A stretch of 24,417 bases of DNA from the NCBI GenBank assembly GCA_905480065.1, contig CAJQOV010000052.1:1-24417 (forward strand). The letters are read 5' to 3'. The first letter of the stretch is position 1, and each line of letters starts with the position of its first letter. The translations under genes were made by a program, and so were the position numbers. Positions 6,594-14,238 of the stretch are shown here, piece by piece. This DNA is from an uncultured Gammaproteobacteria bacterium (lineage in GTDB: Bacteria; Pseudomonadota; Gammaproteobacteria; UBA9214). Under the pieces are notes generated by a model. It was not told the origin of the DNA and ran no database searches. It saw only the letters and a program-made list of their open reading frames with translations.

Positions 6594-7820
6594 TTATCCA
6601 TCCGGAGCTGATTTATCCACGAGGCGGTCGCCGAACCTTGCATAGAACCATTTCATCAGGATGGGTGGCATCAGGGTGGTACAGGCAATGACGATAATCA
6701 TGCCGGCATAGATTTCGTTGTTGAAAATACCGCCGGTACGGCCAAGTTCGGCAAAGATCAGGCCGACTTCTCCGCGTGGAACCATGGCGAGTCCGGTTAC
6801 CATGCGCATCTCCCAGCGTTCACGGATCAAAACTGCGCCGGTAAACTTTCCAATGACGGCGATTCCCAGGAAAGCCAGGGAAAACTGCCAGATAAAGGCG
6901 GATGACCAGTCAATTTCACTCAGGTCGAGCGAAAGACCGACCATGACGAAGAAGATCGGGGTAAACAGCTGGATAATCGGCCGCATCTGGTGCTCAATCC
7001 GGTCAGCAAATACATTGTCTGCATGCAGTGCAGTGCCCAGTGGCAGGAAAAACCGCCGCGACAATGCGAGTCCGGCAGCGAAACCGCCGAGGATCTCCGG
7101 TGCGCCGATTGCATGTGCCAGCCAGGAAAAGAACAGTACCAGTGAAATGATGGTGGTCGGGATCAGCCCGGGCCGCTCATGCCGCCGGTCAAGCCAGCGA
7201 ATCGTCAGCGAGATCAGCTTCGCAACGATCGGTGCAATCACAAAAAACGTGGTGACAAACAGCAATATCTTGCTGGCGTTTATGATGTTGATACCACCGC
7301 CAATGGAAAATTCATACAGCAGCGCGAGCAGAACCACGCCCAGCACGTCATCCAGTACCGCAGCCCCAAGTACAATCTGGCCTTCCTTGCCGTTTTGACG
7401 CTTTAGATCCGCAAGCACTCGAACGGTGATACCGATGCTGGTAGCGGTCAGTGTGCCTCCAATAAACAGGGAGACCAGCATTGGCAAGCCGAATACCCCT
7501 GATGCGACCAGGTAACCGAGCATAAAGGGTGCTACCAGCCCGCCAATAGCCACTACCAGTGACTGGTTGCCGGCATCCACCAGGCGTCTGACGTCGGTTT
7601 CCAGGCCGACTTCGAACAGCAGCAGGATGATGCCGATCTCGGCCAGCATGCGCAGCACCTCATTCGGTTCCAGGATGCCCAGCAAGCTCGGCCCAAGCAG
7701 AATCCCGGCGGCCAGTTCACCGATGACCGCCGGCGCCCTGAAAAATACCGCAATTTCAGCCAGCACTCGTGCGCTGAGCAGGATAATCAGCAGGTGCAGG
7801 AAAAATATGTGTGTTTCCAT
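6594..7820 (-). CDS. Kef-type (CPA2) cation:proton antiporter, membrane domain only
   Basis: The 408-residue protein is very hydrophobic, with about 11-12 membrane segments from FFLHLLIILLSARVLAEI onward. The family signatures are RAPAVIGELAAGILLGPSLLG near the N-terminus, the acidic pair in LGAAVLDDVLGVVLLALL, and PRGEVGLIFAELGR near the end. CPA2 proteins exchange K+ or Na+ for protons across the inner membrane. The C-terminal TrkA-N/RCK domain of KefB and KefC is absent, so glutathione gating is not expected. The ATG at 7820 is divergent from the patatin gene across a 109-bp AT-rich gap. The transported ion cannot be read from sequence. Confidence 0.9.
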   Translation of the reverse strand: METHIFFLHLLIILLSARVLAEIAVFFRAPAVIGELAAGILLGPSLLGILEPNEVLRMLAEIGIILLLFEVGLETDVRRLVDAGNQSLVVAIGGLVAPFMLGYLVASGVFGLPMLVSLFIGGTLTATSIGITVRVLADLKRQNGKEGQIVLGAAVLDDVLGVVLLALLYEFSIGGGINIINASKILLFVTTFFVIAPIVAKLISLTIRWLDRRHERPGLIPTTIISLVLFFSWLAHAIGAPEILGGFAAGLALSRRFFLPLGTALHADNVFADRIEHQMRPIIQLFTPIFFVMVGLSLDLSEIDWSSAFIWQFSLAFLGIAVIGKFTGAVLIRERWEMRMVTGLAMVPRGEVGLIFAELGRTGGIFNNEIYAGMIIVIACTTLMPPILMKWFYARFGDRLVDKSAPDG

Positions 7821-7929
7821 CAGCGTTGGCCGGTGAAGATCCCCGTCTGTATTTATTGACTGTTTTCAGTATAAATATAACCATGCAGGCCGATATGACG
7901 ATAATCAACCGAGGTGTATCCCATACCCG

Positions 7930-9126
7930 ATGTACTGGCTATCTTTCAAAAAGAAGCAGGAAGAACAGGTTACCGGACTAATCCTGCCTGGTGGCGGGGC
8001 ACGTAATGCCTACCAGGTGGGTGTGCTGAAGGCCATCGCTGATATGCTTCCGGAGGACGCAGAAAATCCGTTCCCTGTGATCTGCGGGACTTCATCGGGT
8101 GCGCTGAACGCGGTGTTGCTGGCCAGCAGCGCTACCCGTTTCCAGGAGGGCGTTGATCGTCTCTGGGGAATCTGGGCCAATTTTCACATCGGCAAGGTAT
8201 TCAAGGTAGATGGCTGGACGGCACTGGTCAGCGCGTGGCGCTGGATGACTACCTTTGCGCTGGGTGCGCTGGTGAAAAAACAGCCGGCCTCGGTACTCGA
8301 TAATTCTCCCTTGCGCGAGCTGCTGGAGCGCCATATCCGCTTTGCGAGAATCCAGCATGCGATTGATAGCGGTGCACTGCGCGCGGTGTCTGTGACGGCC
8401 TCGGGTTATACCAGTGGCACTTCAGTGGCCTTTTACCAGGGTGTCAGTGATCTGGTGCCGTGGCTGCGCACGCGCCGCCGTGGCCAGCCGACCGAGTTGA
8501 CACTCAATCATCTGATGGCATCCAGCGCCATCCCGGTGTTGTTCCCGGCAGTGAAGTTGCGCAATGAATTCTTCGGCGATGGCTCGATGCGCCAGACGGC
8601 GCCACTCAGTCCGGCCTTGCACATGGGCGCCAATCGGCTGCTGATTATCGGTGTACGCAACAAACAGCTGGATTTCCCGCCGGAGAATGAACAGCAAATC
8701 AGGTATCCGACAATCGGACATATTTCCGGCTATATCTTCGACAGTCTGTTTATGGACAGTCTGGATGCCGATATCGAGCGTATGCGCCGTATTAATCACA
8801 CCGTGACGGAATCACGCGACAAGCGTATCGAGTATAACGACACGGCCTTGCGCCAGATTGACTACCTGGTGATTTCACCCAGCGCGGATGTGCGGGAGAT
8901 CGTGGAGAAGTACGTGGGTAATTTTCCGCGCTCGGTACGCATCCTGCTCAAGGGTATTGGTGCATTGACCCGCGAAGGGCGTCCGCTCATGAGCTACCTG
9001 ATGTTCGATTCCCAGTTCTGCAAGGAACTCATGGAGCTTGGCTACCAGGACGGCATGGCGGCGCGGGAGCAGATTCTGCATCTGCTCGGGCGTGATGACC
9101 TGGTTGACGAGGAAGCTGCCGGATAA
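7930..9126 (+). CDS. Patatin-like phospholipase
   Basis: The 398-residue protein has all parts of the patatin Ser-Asp dyad: the oxyanion loop GGGARN (residues 21-26), the nucleophile elbow GTSSG with S55, and D217 in FFGDGSMRQTAPLSPA. These enzymes hydrolyse acyl ester bonds of phospholipids or other lipids. There is no signal peptide, so it is probably cytoplasmic or membrane-peripheral. The ATG at 7930 is supported only loosely by GAGGTG at 7911-7916, 13 nt away. It is divergent from the antiporter and convergent with the HerA-like gene. The closest relatives are probably RssA-like proteins. The substrate is unknown. Confidence 0.9.
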   Translation: MYWLSFKKKQEEQVTGLILPGGGARNAYQVGVLKAIADMLPEDAENPFPVICGTSSGALNAVLLASSATRFQEGVDRLWGIWANFHIGKVFKVDGWTALVSAWRWMTTFALGALVKKQPASVLDNSPLRELLERHIRFARIQHAIDSGALRAVSVTASGYTSGTSVAFYQGVSDLVPWLRTRRRGQPTELTLNHLMASSAIPVLFPAVKLRNEFFGDGSMRQTAPLSPALHMGANRLLIIGVRNKQLDFPPENEQQIRYPTIGHISGYIFDSLFMDSLDADIERMRRINHTVTESRDKRIEYNDTALRQIDYLVISPSADVREIVEKYVGNFPRSVRILLKGIGALTREGRPLMSYLMFDSQFCKELMELGYQDGMAAREQILHLLGRDDLVDEEAAG

Positions 9127-9176
9127 TCCGGCAGTATCGTGGTGAGGCAGCCGCCTGCTGCAGCTGGCCAGATGCT

Positions 9177-10832
9177 TTAGCGGTGCAGGCGATCCTGGCG
9201 TCGCCAGCGGTTGACGATATCATCCACATCCAGATCGGCCAGCCCGGAGCTCCAGTGACGGTAGAAATCGACGCTGGAGCTGTTCGGTGGCGGATCCGGC
9301 TTGAACAGTTGCACGCGGGTTGGCAGTGGCACGGCAAGACCCATGATCATCGCTTCACCCTGGCCAAGCGAGGACAGGATGTCGATGAAATCGCGCTCTG
9401 CTTCCGGAACCAGGTCCTTCACATAAGCCTGATCGTCCGGGTTGGTAAGTCGCAGGCAGATGAAGGTACTGCACTGTGCCAGCACGGTTTCCGATAATTC
9501 ATGGGGGCGCTGGGTGACCACGGCAAGCCCTACACCATATTTCCGGCCTTCTTTCGCGATACGTTGCATGGAGCGGCGGGTTCCCTCGAACTGGGAATTG
9601 CCCTCGCGTGGAATGTAGGAATGCGCTTCCTCGCACACCAGCAGCAGCGGGAATTCCTTGAACATCGGATTCCAGTAATTGAACTCGAATGCGAGCCGGC
9701 CAACCTGTGCAGTTACCACCGGGCGTACGTCGAACGGAACCGAGCTCATATCAATAATGGTGATCTGTGCGCGTGGTTCGCCAAGGCCGACGAAGTCGCG
9801 CAGTAACCCGGGCAGTGTGTCGGAAGACGTGCGATGCTTCGGATTCAGCAGGAAATCGTAACGCGCATCGTTCATGCGGCTTTGCAGGCGCATCAGGAAC
9901 TGGTCAAAGAGTCCGGCCAGTGGGCCCTTGTCCTTGCCGAAGTTCGATGACATCTTGTTGGCCGTTTCAAAATATGCGTGCAGCTCCTGCAGGGAGAAAT
10001 ATACCGGGGAGTCAATCGACAGATCGCCGATCCCGAGATCCTTGTTGGACTTGTTCCGCAGTTCATGAACACTGTCACGAAGGAATGCAATTTGCGATGA
10101 CGCGGATGCATCCGAGCGGTCGATCAACAGGTCGACCAGTTCGGCAAACGTCATTAGCCAGTAGGGAATTTCCAGATCGCGAGCATCGATATAGCGCGTG
10201 GTTTTGCTGTCAAATGCATAGTGACGATTGCCTTCATTGTCTTCCCAGCTGTATTCGCCATGCAGATCCAGCAATATGATATGTGCATTACGCATGGTTT
10301 TTACGGCTCGCTGCAGCAGGTTTGCCACAGTCCATGACTTGCCGGCACCGGATTGACCGAGAATGGCGAAATGGCGACCAAACAAGGCGGCCGGATCCAG
10401 GCAGACATCAATAGTCTCGTCGGCGGATGCGTTGCCGACCGCAAAACCCTGTGCACGGAACTTGATGAAGATGGACTCGACATCTTCCTTGTCGACCATG
10501 TGGACCTCGGCGCCGGTAACCGGGTAATTCTTGATACCGTTCTGGAAGGTACCACTGCGCACGATTTCGCCCAGTGGAATCAGCTGGATTGAACGACAGG
10601 AACCATTGCCTGAATGGCTCGGAATTTCACCGATTGAGGTGATAACTGCCAGTATCTTGATGTCACCCTGAATAATGGCAACGTACGAGCCCGGCTGTCC
10701 AATCAGCTCATCATCACGGCTCGTGGAGATGCGCGGCAAGCGACCTTCATTGCCATCTGCCAGCCTTGCGGTCATCGAGCCGGTTTCGATTCTGGTCAGG
10801 TGCCCAATCAGTGTTTTCGTATACGGTGTCAT
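9177..10832 (-). CDS. HerA-like (DUF87) hexameric ATPase
   Basis: The 551-residue protein has an N-terminal beta-rich HAS-barrel-like region (about residues 5-110). An ATPase core of the HerA/FtsK type follows: Walker A GQSGAGKSWT at 159-168, Walker B IILLDLHGEY at 185-194, and later LLLVCEEAHSYIPREG and AVVTQRPHELSETVLAQC. HerA-family proteins are DNA-translocating ATPases. Archaeal members work with NurA in end resection, and bacterial members often belong to repair or defence pairs. No nuclease partner is adjacent, so this looks like the stand-alone version. AAAGGTAACC precedes the ATG at 10832. It converges with the patatin gene across 50 bp. Confidence 0.88.
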   Translation of the reverse strand: MTPYTKTLIGHLTRIETGSMTARLADGNEGRLPRISTSRDDELIGQPGSYVAIIQGDIKILAVITSIGEIPSHSGNGSCRSIQLIPLGEIVRSGTFQNGIKNYPVTGAEVHMVDKEDVESIFIKFRAQGFAVGNASADETIDVCLDPAALFGRHFAILGQSGAGKSWTVANLLQRAVKTMRNAHIILLDLHGEYSWEDNEGNRHYAFDSKTTRYIDARDLEIPYWLMTFAELVDLLIDRSDASASSQIAFLRDSVHELRNKSNKDLGIGDLSIDSPVYFSLQELHAYFETANKMSSNFGKDKGPLAGLFDQFLMRLQSRMNDARYDFLLNPKHRTSSDTLPGLLRDFVGLGEPRAQITIIDMSSVPFDVRPVVTAQVGRLAFEFNYWNPMFKEFPLLLVCEEAHSYIPREGNSQFEGTRRSMQRIAKEGRKYGVGLAVVTQRPHELSETVLAQCSTFICLRLTNPDDQAYVKDLVPEAERDFIDILSSLGQGEAMIMGLAVPLPTRVQLFKPDPPPNSSSVDFYRHWSSGLADLDVDDIVNRWRRQDRLHR

Positions 10833-11227
10833 TTCCGGTTACCTTTGTCTGGCCGGCTGGTAACATCAGCCAGCCTGCTGGATTCAATGGCTTTCCTGCG
10901 GCCCCCTCTGCCGGTTTCACCCTCCCGAAAGCGGGGCGTGCAGGCAACACAGTTCTATAACGGCAGGGGTACGCAATCTATTAAACCTGTGTGGGAAATC
11001 GCAGGGAGCAGCCGGAAATCAGCGGCTTGCCGGCGGAGGCTGGCTCCGCCGGCAAGTCAGGACTGGTGGGGTAATTACTTCAGGTCGCGGTGTCGGGCAG
11101 GCCCGCCGCAGGTCTTCATTTTCGCCATCAGGCGTGCTGCGCTGCTCCCCGATATCGCCATCACCTGGCTGGTTACCCCATAACCACCGAGTATGCGGTT
11201 ATGGGGTATGGAGAGCTTGATGATGGA
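10833..11227. other. 395-bp intergenic region with two hairpins, no gene seen
   Basis: The region separates the MlaC-like gene from the HerA-like gene, both minus. Open frames here have biased composition and no start context. Two perfect hairpins are visible: 11174-11185 with 11197-11208 (12-bp stem, 11-nt loop), starting 20 nt beyond the MlaC-like stop, and 11026-11038 with 11044-11056 (13-bp stem, 5-nt loop). Neither has a U tract. The first may mark the 3' end of the MlaC-like transcript. The part nearest herA should hold its promoter, but I see no convincing -10/-35. Confidence 0.6.
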
Positions 11228-11848
11228 TCAGTTGTAATAAGGGCCGCGTGCTTCCGGTTGCATCAGGTTACGAAACTGCTTGCGGTAGTAAACGACCGCG
11301 CTGCTGCCCTCTGCCTTGACATCGAATATCTTCCACTGATCCCCGGTGCGATAGAAGCGGAATTCCAGGCGGGTCGGAATGCCATTCGGTTGCATGATCC
11401 AGGCGCTGACGCGCACGTCGTTGCTGCCCTGGCCGCGCGGTGTGAAATATCGAATGGGCTGGTCGGTATAGGTAACCAGCTTCTGCGCCAGTGTGTTCAT
11501 GAAGGAGTTCTTCAGTTGTTCCTGCATGGTTGCACGCTGTTGCGGAGACATGCGTTTCCATGCACTGCCGGCTGCCCAGCGAGACATGTACGAAAAGTCA
11601 AAATACGGTTCAATCTCTGTTTTCATGAAAGCCAGCGCCTGGTCGCGGTCCTGTGCCCGGCCACTCTTGATAAAGGCGGTAAGCTTGGTCACACCAGCCC
11701 TGACGATGGTTGCAGGACTTACTGAATCAACCTTGTCTACGGCTGGACCGCCCCAGGTGCCGGGATATCCGGGCGGGTAGGCGGCGATTGCGGTCTGGGT
11801 GGAGGCGAGGATGAGCAAAACAGGTACAATAATACGGGTAATTTTCAT
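11228..11848 (-). CDS. MlaC/Ttg2D-family periplasmic phospholipid-binding protein, solitary
   Basis: From the ATG at 11848 (GAGGT 5 nt upstream) the protein has 206 residues. A start at 11959 would run through the terminator at 11884-11912 and hide the signal peptide, so it is rejected. The signal peptide is MKITRIIVPVLLILASTQTAIA. The mature protein opens with a Tyr/Pro/Gly stretch (AYPPGYPGTWGGP), then shows the MlaC fold: IEPYFDFSYMSRWAAGSAW, MSPQQRATMQEQLKNSF and KIFDVKAEGSSAVVYYRKQF. MlaC shuttles phospholipid between outer-membrane MlaA and the MlaFEDB transporter. None of those genes is nearby. Instead it follows a sulfur-globule-like gene, and it ends with another aromatic tail (ARGPYYN). 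A role linked to globules is inference from context. Confidence 0.87.
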   Translation of the reverse strand: MKITRIIVPVLLILASTQTAIAAYPPGYPGTWGGPAVDKVDSVSPATIVRAGVTKLTAFIKSGRAQDRDQALAFMKTEIEPYFDFSYMSRWAAGSAWKRMSPQQRATMQEQLKNSFMNTLAQKLVTYTDQPIRYFTPRGQGSNDVRVSAWIMQPNGIPTRLEFRFYRTGDQWKIFDVKAEGSSAVVYYRKQFRNLMQPEARGPYYN

Positions 11849-11883
11849 TGATACCTCGTTTATGGGCATGGGTGAAATGAAAA

Positions 11884-11912
11884 AAGCAGGCTTGTGAAAC
11901 AAGCCTGCTTTA
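11884..11912 (-). terminator. Intrinsic terminator after the sulfur-globule-like gene
   Basis: AAAGCAGGCTTG and CAAGCCTGCTTT (11884-11895 and 11901-11912) are a perfect 12-bp stem with a 5-nt loop. Read on the minus strand the stem runs into six T, so it terminates transcription from the gene at 11981-12376. It lies upstream of the MlaC-like start, so read-through or a separate promoter must feed that gene. Confidence 0.85.
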
Positions 11913-11980
11913 TACCGTACATGACCCTGACATGCCAGTACATGCACTGGAACGTGCATGGACTGACACAGGTGGTTTAC

Positions 11981-12376
11981 TTACTTGTCAGCCGGGGCAG
12001 CCGGGGCAGCCGGGGCGGCCGGTGCATAGCCATACGGAGCAGCATAGCCAGGATAGCCGCCACCATAGCCATAGCCAGGATAACCACCACCCCAGCCCGG
12101 ACCATAGCCATAGCCCGGACCATAGCCGTCGTAACCATAACCACGGCCATAGCCGTAACCACGACCGTAACCACGGCCACGACCACCGCCGCTGAAGCTC
12201 ATGTCGAAGTCGCCGGTACCGTCGGCGTCGAAGGGACCCCAGTCATTACCCCAACCGTTGCCCCAGTTATTCCCACCCCACGGACCCCAGCCACCCCATG
12301 CATGGGCGGCCGTCATCGGCATGGCGGAAAGTCCGGCGATGGCCGCGGCTGCGAGTGCTAATTTAAAACTTTTCAT
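11981..12376 (-). CDS. Sulfur-globule-family protein (Gly/Tyr/Pro/Trp-rich, secreted)
   Basis: The 131-residue protein has a clean signal peptide (MKSFKLALAAAAIAGLSAMPMTAAHA). The mature chain is almost pure low complexity: first Trp/Gly/Asn (GGWGPWGGNNWGNGWG), then a short acidic DADGTGDFDMSFSGGG. Gly/Tyr/Arg and Gly/Tyr/Pro repeats (GYGRGYGYG, YGPGYGYGPG) follow, and the tail is Ala/Pro. This matches the periplasmic sulfur-globule envelope proteins of purple and colourless sulfur bacteria, which coat stored S0. AGGAGGT lies 9 nt before the ATG. An intrinsic terminator follows, so it is probably made as a short abundant mRNA. A generic Gly-rich envelope protein cannot be excluded, but the signal peptide and composition favour a globule protein. 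Confidence 0.8.
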   Translation of the reverse strand: MKSFKLALAAAAIAGLSAMPMTAAHAWGGWGPWGGNNWGNGWGNDWGPFDADGTGDFDMSFSGGGRGRGYGRGYGYGRGYGYDGYGPGYGYGPGWGGGYPGYGYGGGYPGYAAPYGYAPAAPAAPAAPADK

Positions 12377-12457
12377 TTGGTACTACCTCCTGTTGCAAAA
12401 AAACGCGTCAAAAAATTAGTGCAGGACTAATACTGCAAGATCAAGGTACCGTCAATT

Positions 12458-12506
12458 TTGACTTGAATCAAGATGCTTGTAGATTCACCAAACTATATTG
12501 TTGACT
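12458..12506 (+). promoter_or_regulatory. Class II FNR-type promoter for the cytochrome-DUF302 operon
   Basis: TTGACTTGAATCAA (12458-12471) is an FNR/Anr box and TATATT (12494-12499) a 5/6 -10 element. With +1 at 12506 the box centre is exactly at -41.5, the classical class II spacing. The divergent sulfur-globule-like gene starts 82 bp from the other side and may share the site; there the matching minus-strand -10 would be the weak CAGTAT (12435-12430). Confidence 0.75.
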
Positions 12507-12574
12507 AAACCAAATACCTATTTTTCTAATGGTTTTTTGTGCCAGCCACTACTGGCAAGGAGAGCAAAGTTGCC

Positions 12575-13609
12575 ATGCGCCTGATTCTCGGAGTGCTTTT
12601 AACCGCAGTATCGCTGGTTGCAGCCGCCGCACCGGATGGTGCCGAGCTGTTTGGCCGCTATTGCGCAGCGTGTCATGGAGACAAAGGCGATGGCGGAGTG
12701 GGCGTTCCCTTGTCGCTGCCGACGTTTCTGGACAGCGTGGATGACCGGTTTCTGGCCGAGACCATACGTTACGGCAGACCGGGTCGTGTCATGCCGGCCT
12801 TCGATGCCCTGAGCGACGCCCAGGTCAGTGCTATTGTTACCTATATACGAGCCTGGTCGAAGCAGCCGGCCCCGATCTACGGCGACAAGCCGGTCAGTGG
12901 CGACCCGGTGCATGGCAAGGAGCTGTTTGCGAGCCACTGCGCAGCATGTCACGGCGAGAATGGCGGGGGCGGCAAGGGCACCGGTGTAACCTTTTCCCGG
13001 CACCGTGACCTTCCTATCATTGCGCCGGCGCTGAACAATTCCGGTTTCCTGCGTGCGGCCACGGACGAAATGATCCGCTACACGCTACAGTATGGCAGGC
13101 CAGGCACTCCGATGATTTCGTCGAAGGAGCAGGGCCTGTCCGGCCAGGATGTAAATGACCTGGTCAGTTACGTGCGCAGCTTCGATGGACACGCCACAGA
13201 CACCCATCCTGCTGACCCGGCAGTAGCGGCGACCCTCAGTGCCGAGTCTCCCTATACGCTGGAGGAGACCGTTGAGAACATCAAGCAGGCGATCACCAGC
13301 CAGAATTTTATCCTGATTCGAACCGATACGCTGGAGCATGGCCTGGTCAAGGAGGGCGAGGAAAATCCGCGCCAGGTTATCCTGCACTTCTGCAATTTCA
13401 ACTTCCTCTACGAAGCGCTCGCCGTGGACCCTCGTGTCGGGATGTTTCTGCCTTGCCTGGTAGCGGTGACCGAGCAGGCGGGCAAGGTGACTGTCAGTAC
13501 GATTGATCCCCAGTACCTCAGCCAGCTGTTCAATAATGTCGAGCTGGATGAATACTGCAAACGCATGCGCGGTGTGTACCAGTCAATAATCGAGGAGGCA
13601 ACGCTATGA
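12575..13609 (+). CDS. Diheme cytochrome c fused to a C-terminal DUF302 domain
   Basis: From the ATG at 12575 the protein has 344 residues; AAGGAGAG lies at 12557-12564. A signal peptide (residues 1-19) is followed by two cytochrome c domains: CAACH at 30-34 with ligand M73 (RVMPAF), and CAACH at 122-126 with probable ligand M180 (GTPM). Residues about 225-340 form a DUF302 domain (TLEETVENIKQAITSQNFIL...VGMFLPCLVAVTE) with cysteines at 273, 294 and 328. It should be a periplasmic electron carrier whose DUF302 part binds an unknown ligand or partner. The stop overlaps the next gene (also DUF302) by ATGA, so the two form an operon. The class II FNR promoter upstream points to anaerobic expression. 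The function of DUF302 is not established to my knowledge. Confidence 0.9.
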   Translation: MRLILGVLLTAVSLVAAAAPDGAELFGRYCAACHGDKGDGGVGVPLSLPTFLDSVDDRFLAETIRYGRPGRVMPAFDALSDAQVSAIVTYIRAWSKQPAPIYGDKPVSGDPVHGKELFASHCAACHGENGGGGKGTGVTFSRHRDLPIIAPALNNSGFLRAATDEMIRYTLQYGRPGTPMISSKEQGLSGQDVNDLVSYVRSFDGHATDTHPADPAVAATLSAESPYTLEETVENIKQAITSQNFILIRTDTLEHGLVKEGEENPRQVILHFCNFNFLYEALAVDPRVGMFLPCLVAVTEQAGKVTVSTIDPQYLSQLFNNVELDEYCKRMRGVYQSIIEEATL

Positions 13610-14064
13610 AGTTGCACCAGCTGACAGGTTTTCTTGCCTGGGTAGTGTTATTTGTAACGCAGTCTGTACATGCCGAGGATATCATCATGACTCGCTCGGT
13701 ATTGGCTTTTCCGGAAGCGATGCTGGTGTTGCAGGAATCGATCGCTGCGCATGGGTACACCGTCTCACGGGTACAGCGTATCGACGTCGGACTGACCGGC
13801 AAGGGCTACCAGACGGACAAATACCGGATTGTTTTTGCCGCCAAGCTCGACGAGATCAGGATGCTCACGGAGCGCGCGCCGCAATTGGTTCCCTATCTGC
13901 CGCCAAAGATTTCCATCTTCGCGGAGGGAGAGCAGACGGTGCTGGTCACTATCAATCCCGAGCGCTATGGAATCATCGCCGATGGAGCAGTGGATCCGGT
14001 GTTTTTCAAGCGCTGGGAGAGTGATTTGCGCTCCATCTTCCACGACGTGAACAGCGCACGCTAG
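13606..14064 (+). CDS. Periplasmic DUF302 protein
   Basis: This 152-residue protein starts within the stop codon of the cytochrome-DUF302 gene (ATGA overlap) and has an excellent GAGGAGG upstream. The signal peptide is MKLHQLTGFLAWVVLFVTQSVHA. The rest is one DUF302-like domain: FPEAMLVLQESIAAHGYTVSRVQRIDVGL, then YRIVFAAKLDEIRML and PKISIFAEGEQTVLVTINPE. It lacks heme motifs and cysteines. Coupling to a diheme DUF302 protein suggests the two domains pair or bind the same ligand; this is inference. The similarity to DUF302 is recognised by pattern and should be checked with a profile search. Confidence 0.85.
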   Translation: MKLHQLTGFLAWVVLFVTQSVHAEDIIMTRSVLAFPEAMLVLQESIAAHGYTVSRVQRIDVGLTGKGYQTDKYRIVFAAKLDEIRMLTERAPQLVPYLPPKISIFAEGEQTVLVTINPERYGIIADGAVDPVFFKRWESDLRSIFHDVNSAR

Positions 14065-14126
14065 CCATCCGCAGTGGCCAGGCGCACCAGATCGTGCGCT
14101 ACCCGAATTCGTGATCGTGTTGCCGG

Positions 14127-14190
14127 AAAAAAATACGCGGATACAGGATCCGCGCTAAGTGGGAGATGTTGCCGGCTGTCGCCTCAACAC
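14127..14190 (-). ncRNA. Candidate FNR-controlled small RNA (about 64 nt)
   Basis: Read on the minus strand from 14190, TGTTG-A-GGC-GACA-GCC-GG-CAACA forms a 5' stem-loop (14189-14167). A single-stranded TCTCCCACTTAG follows, then the hairpin CGCGGAT-CCTGT-ATCCGCG (14154-14136), and TA plus seven T (14133-14127), a strong intrinsic terminator. The predicted +1 at 14190 follows from placing the FNR box (centre 14231.5) at -41.5; CAGACT (14202-14197) is then a weak -10 that keeps the key second-position A and sixth-position T. The nearest minus-strand gene upstream, ctaA, ends at 15427 beyond two plus-strand genes, so the terminator has no other obvious user. Function is unknown. The C-rich single strand is the kind of seed that pairs with Shine-Dalgarno sequences. 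Confidence 0.45.
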
Positions 14191-14224
14191 GGGCAAAGTC
14201 TGGCAGCAACACCGGAATTGTGTA

Positions 14225-14238
14225 TTGATCCAAATCAA
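14225..14238 (-). promoter_or_regulatory. Perfect FNR/Anr-type box
   Basis: TTGATCCAAATCAA is an exact TTGAT-N4-ATCAA match. On the minus strand it sits at class II distance from the candidate small RNA start. On the plus strand the next gene starts 200 bp away and no -10 lies at the expected place. Confidence 0.65.

Noticed and set aside
7856..7881. TTGACT followed by TATAAC as a promoter for the patatin gene
   Set aside because: The spacing is only 14 bp and other AT-rich hexamers fit equally badly, so no promoter was called.
10880..10960. GC-rich minus-strand sequence upstream of the HerA-like gene that at first looked like a riboswitch
   Set aside because: No cobalamin, glycine, TPP or c-di-GMP core motif could be matched and the downstream gene is not a typical target.
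11849..11959. Upstream extension of the MlaC-like protein to a start at 11959
   Set aside because: It would read through the intrinsic terminator of the previous gene and bury the signal peptide; the ATG at 11848 has a good ribosome binding site.
12026..12190. Periodic DNA that looks repeat- or CRISPR-like
   Set aside because: The periodicity comes from Gly-Tyr codons in the sulfur-globule-like protein; there are no spacers and the unit length varies.
12410..12431. Hairpin ATTAGT-GCAGG-ACTAAT next to six A (a U tract on minus), possible attenuator of the sulfur-globule-like gene
   Set aside because: The stem has only six mostly A-T pairs, and the likely minus-strand start would fall inside it, so an attenuator role is not supported.
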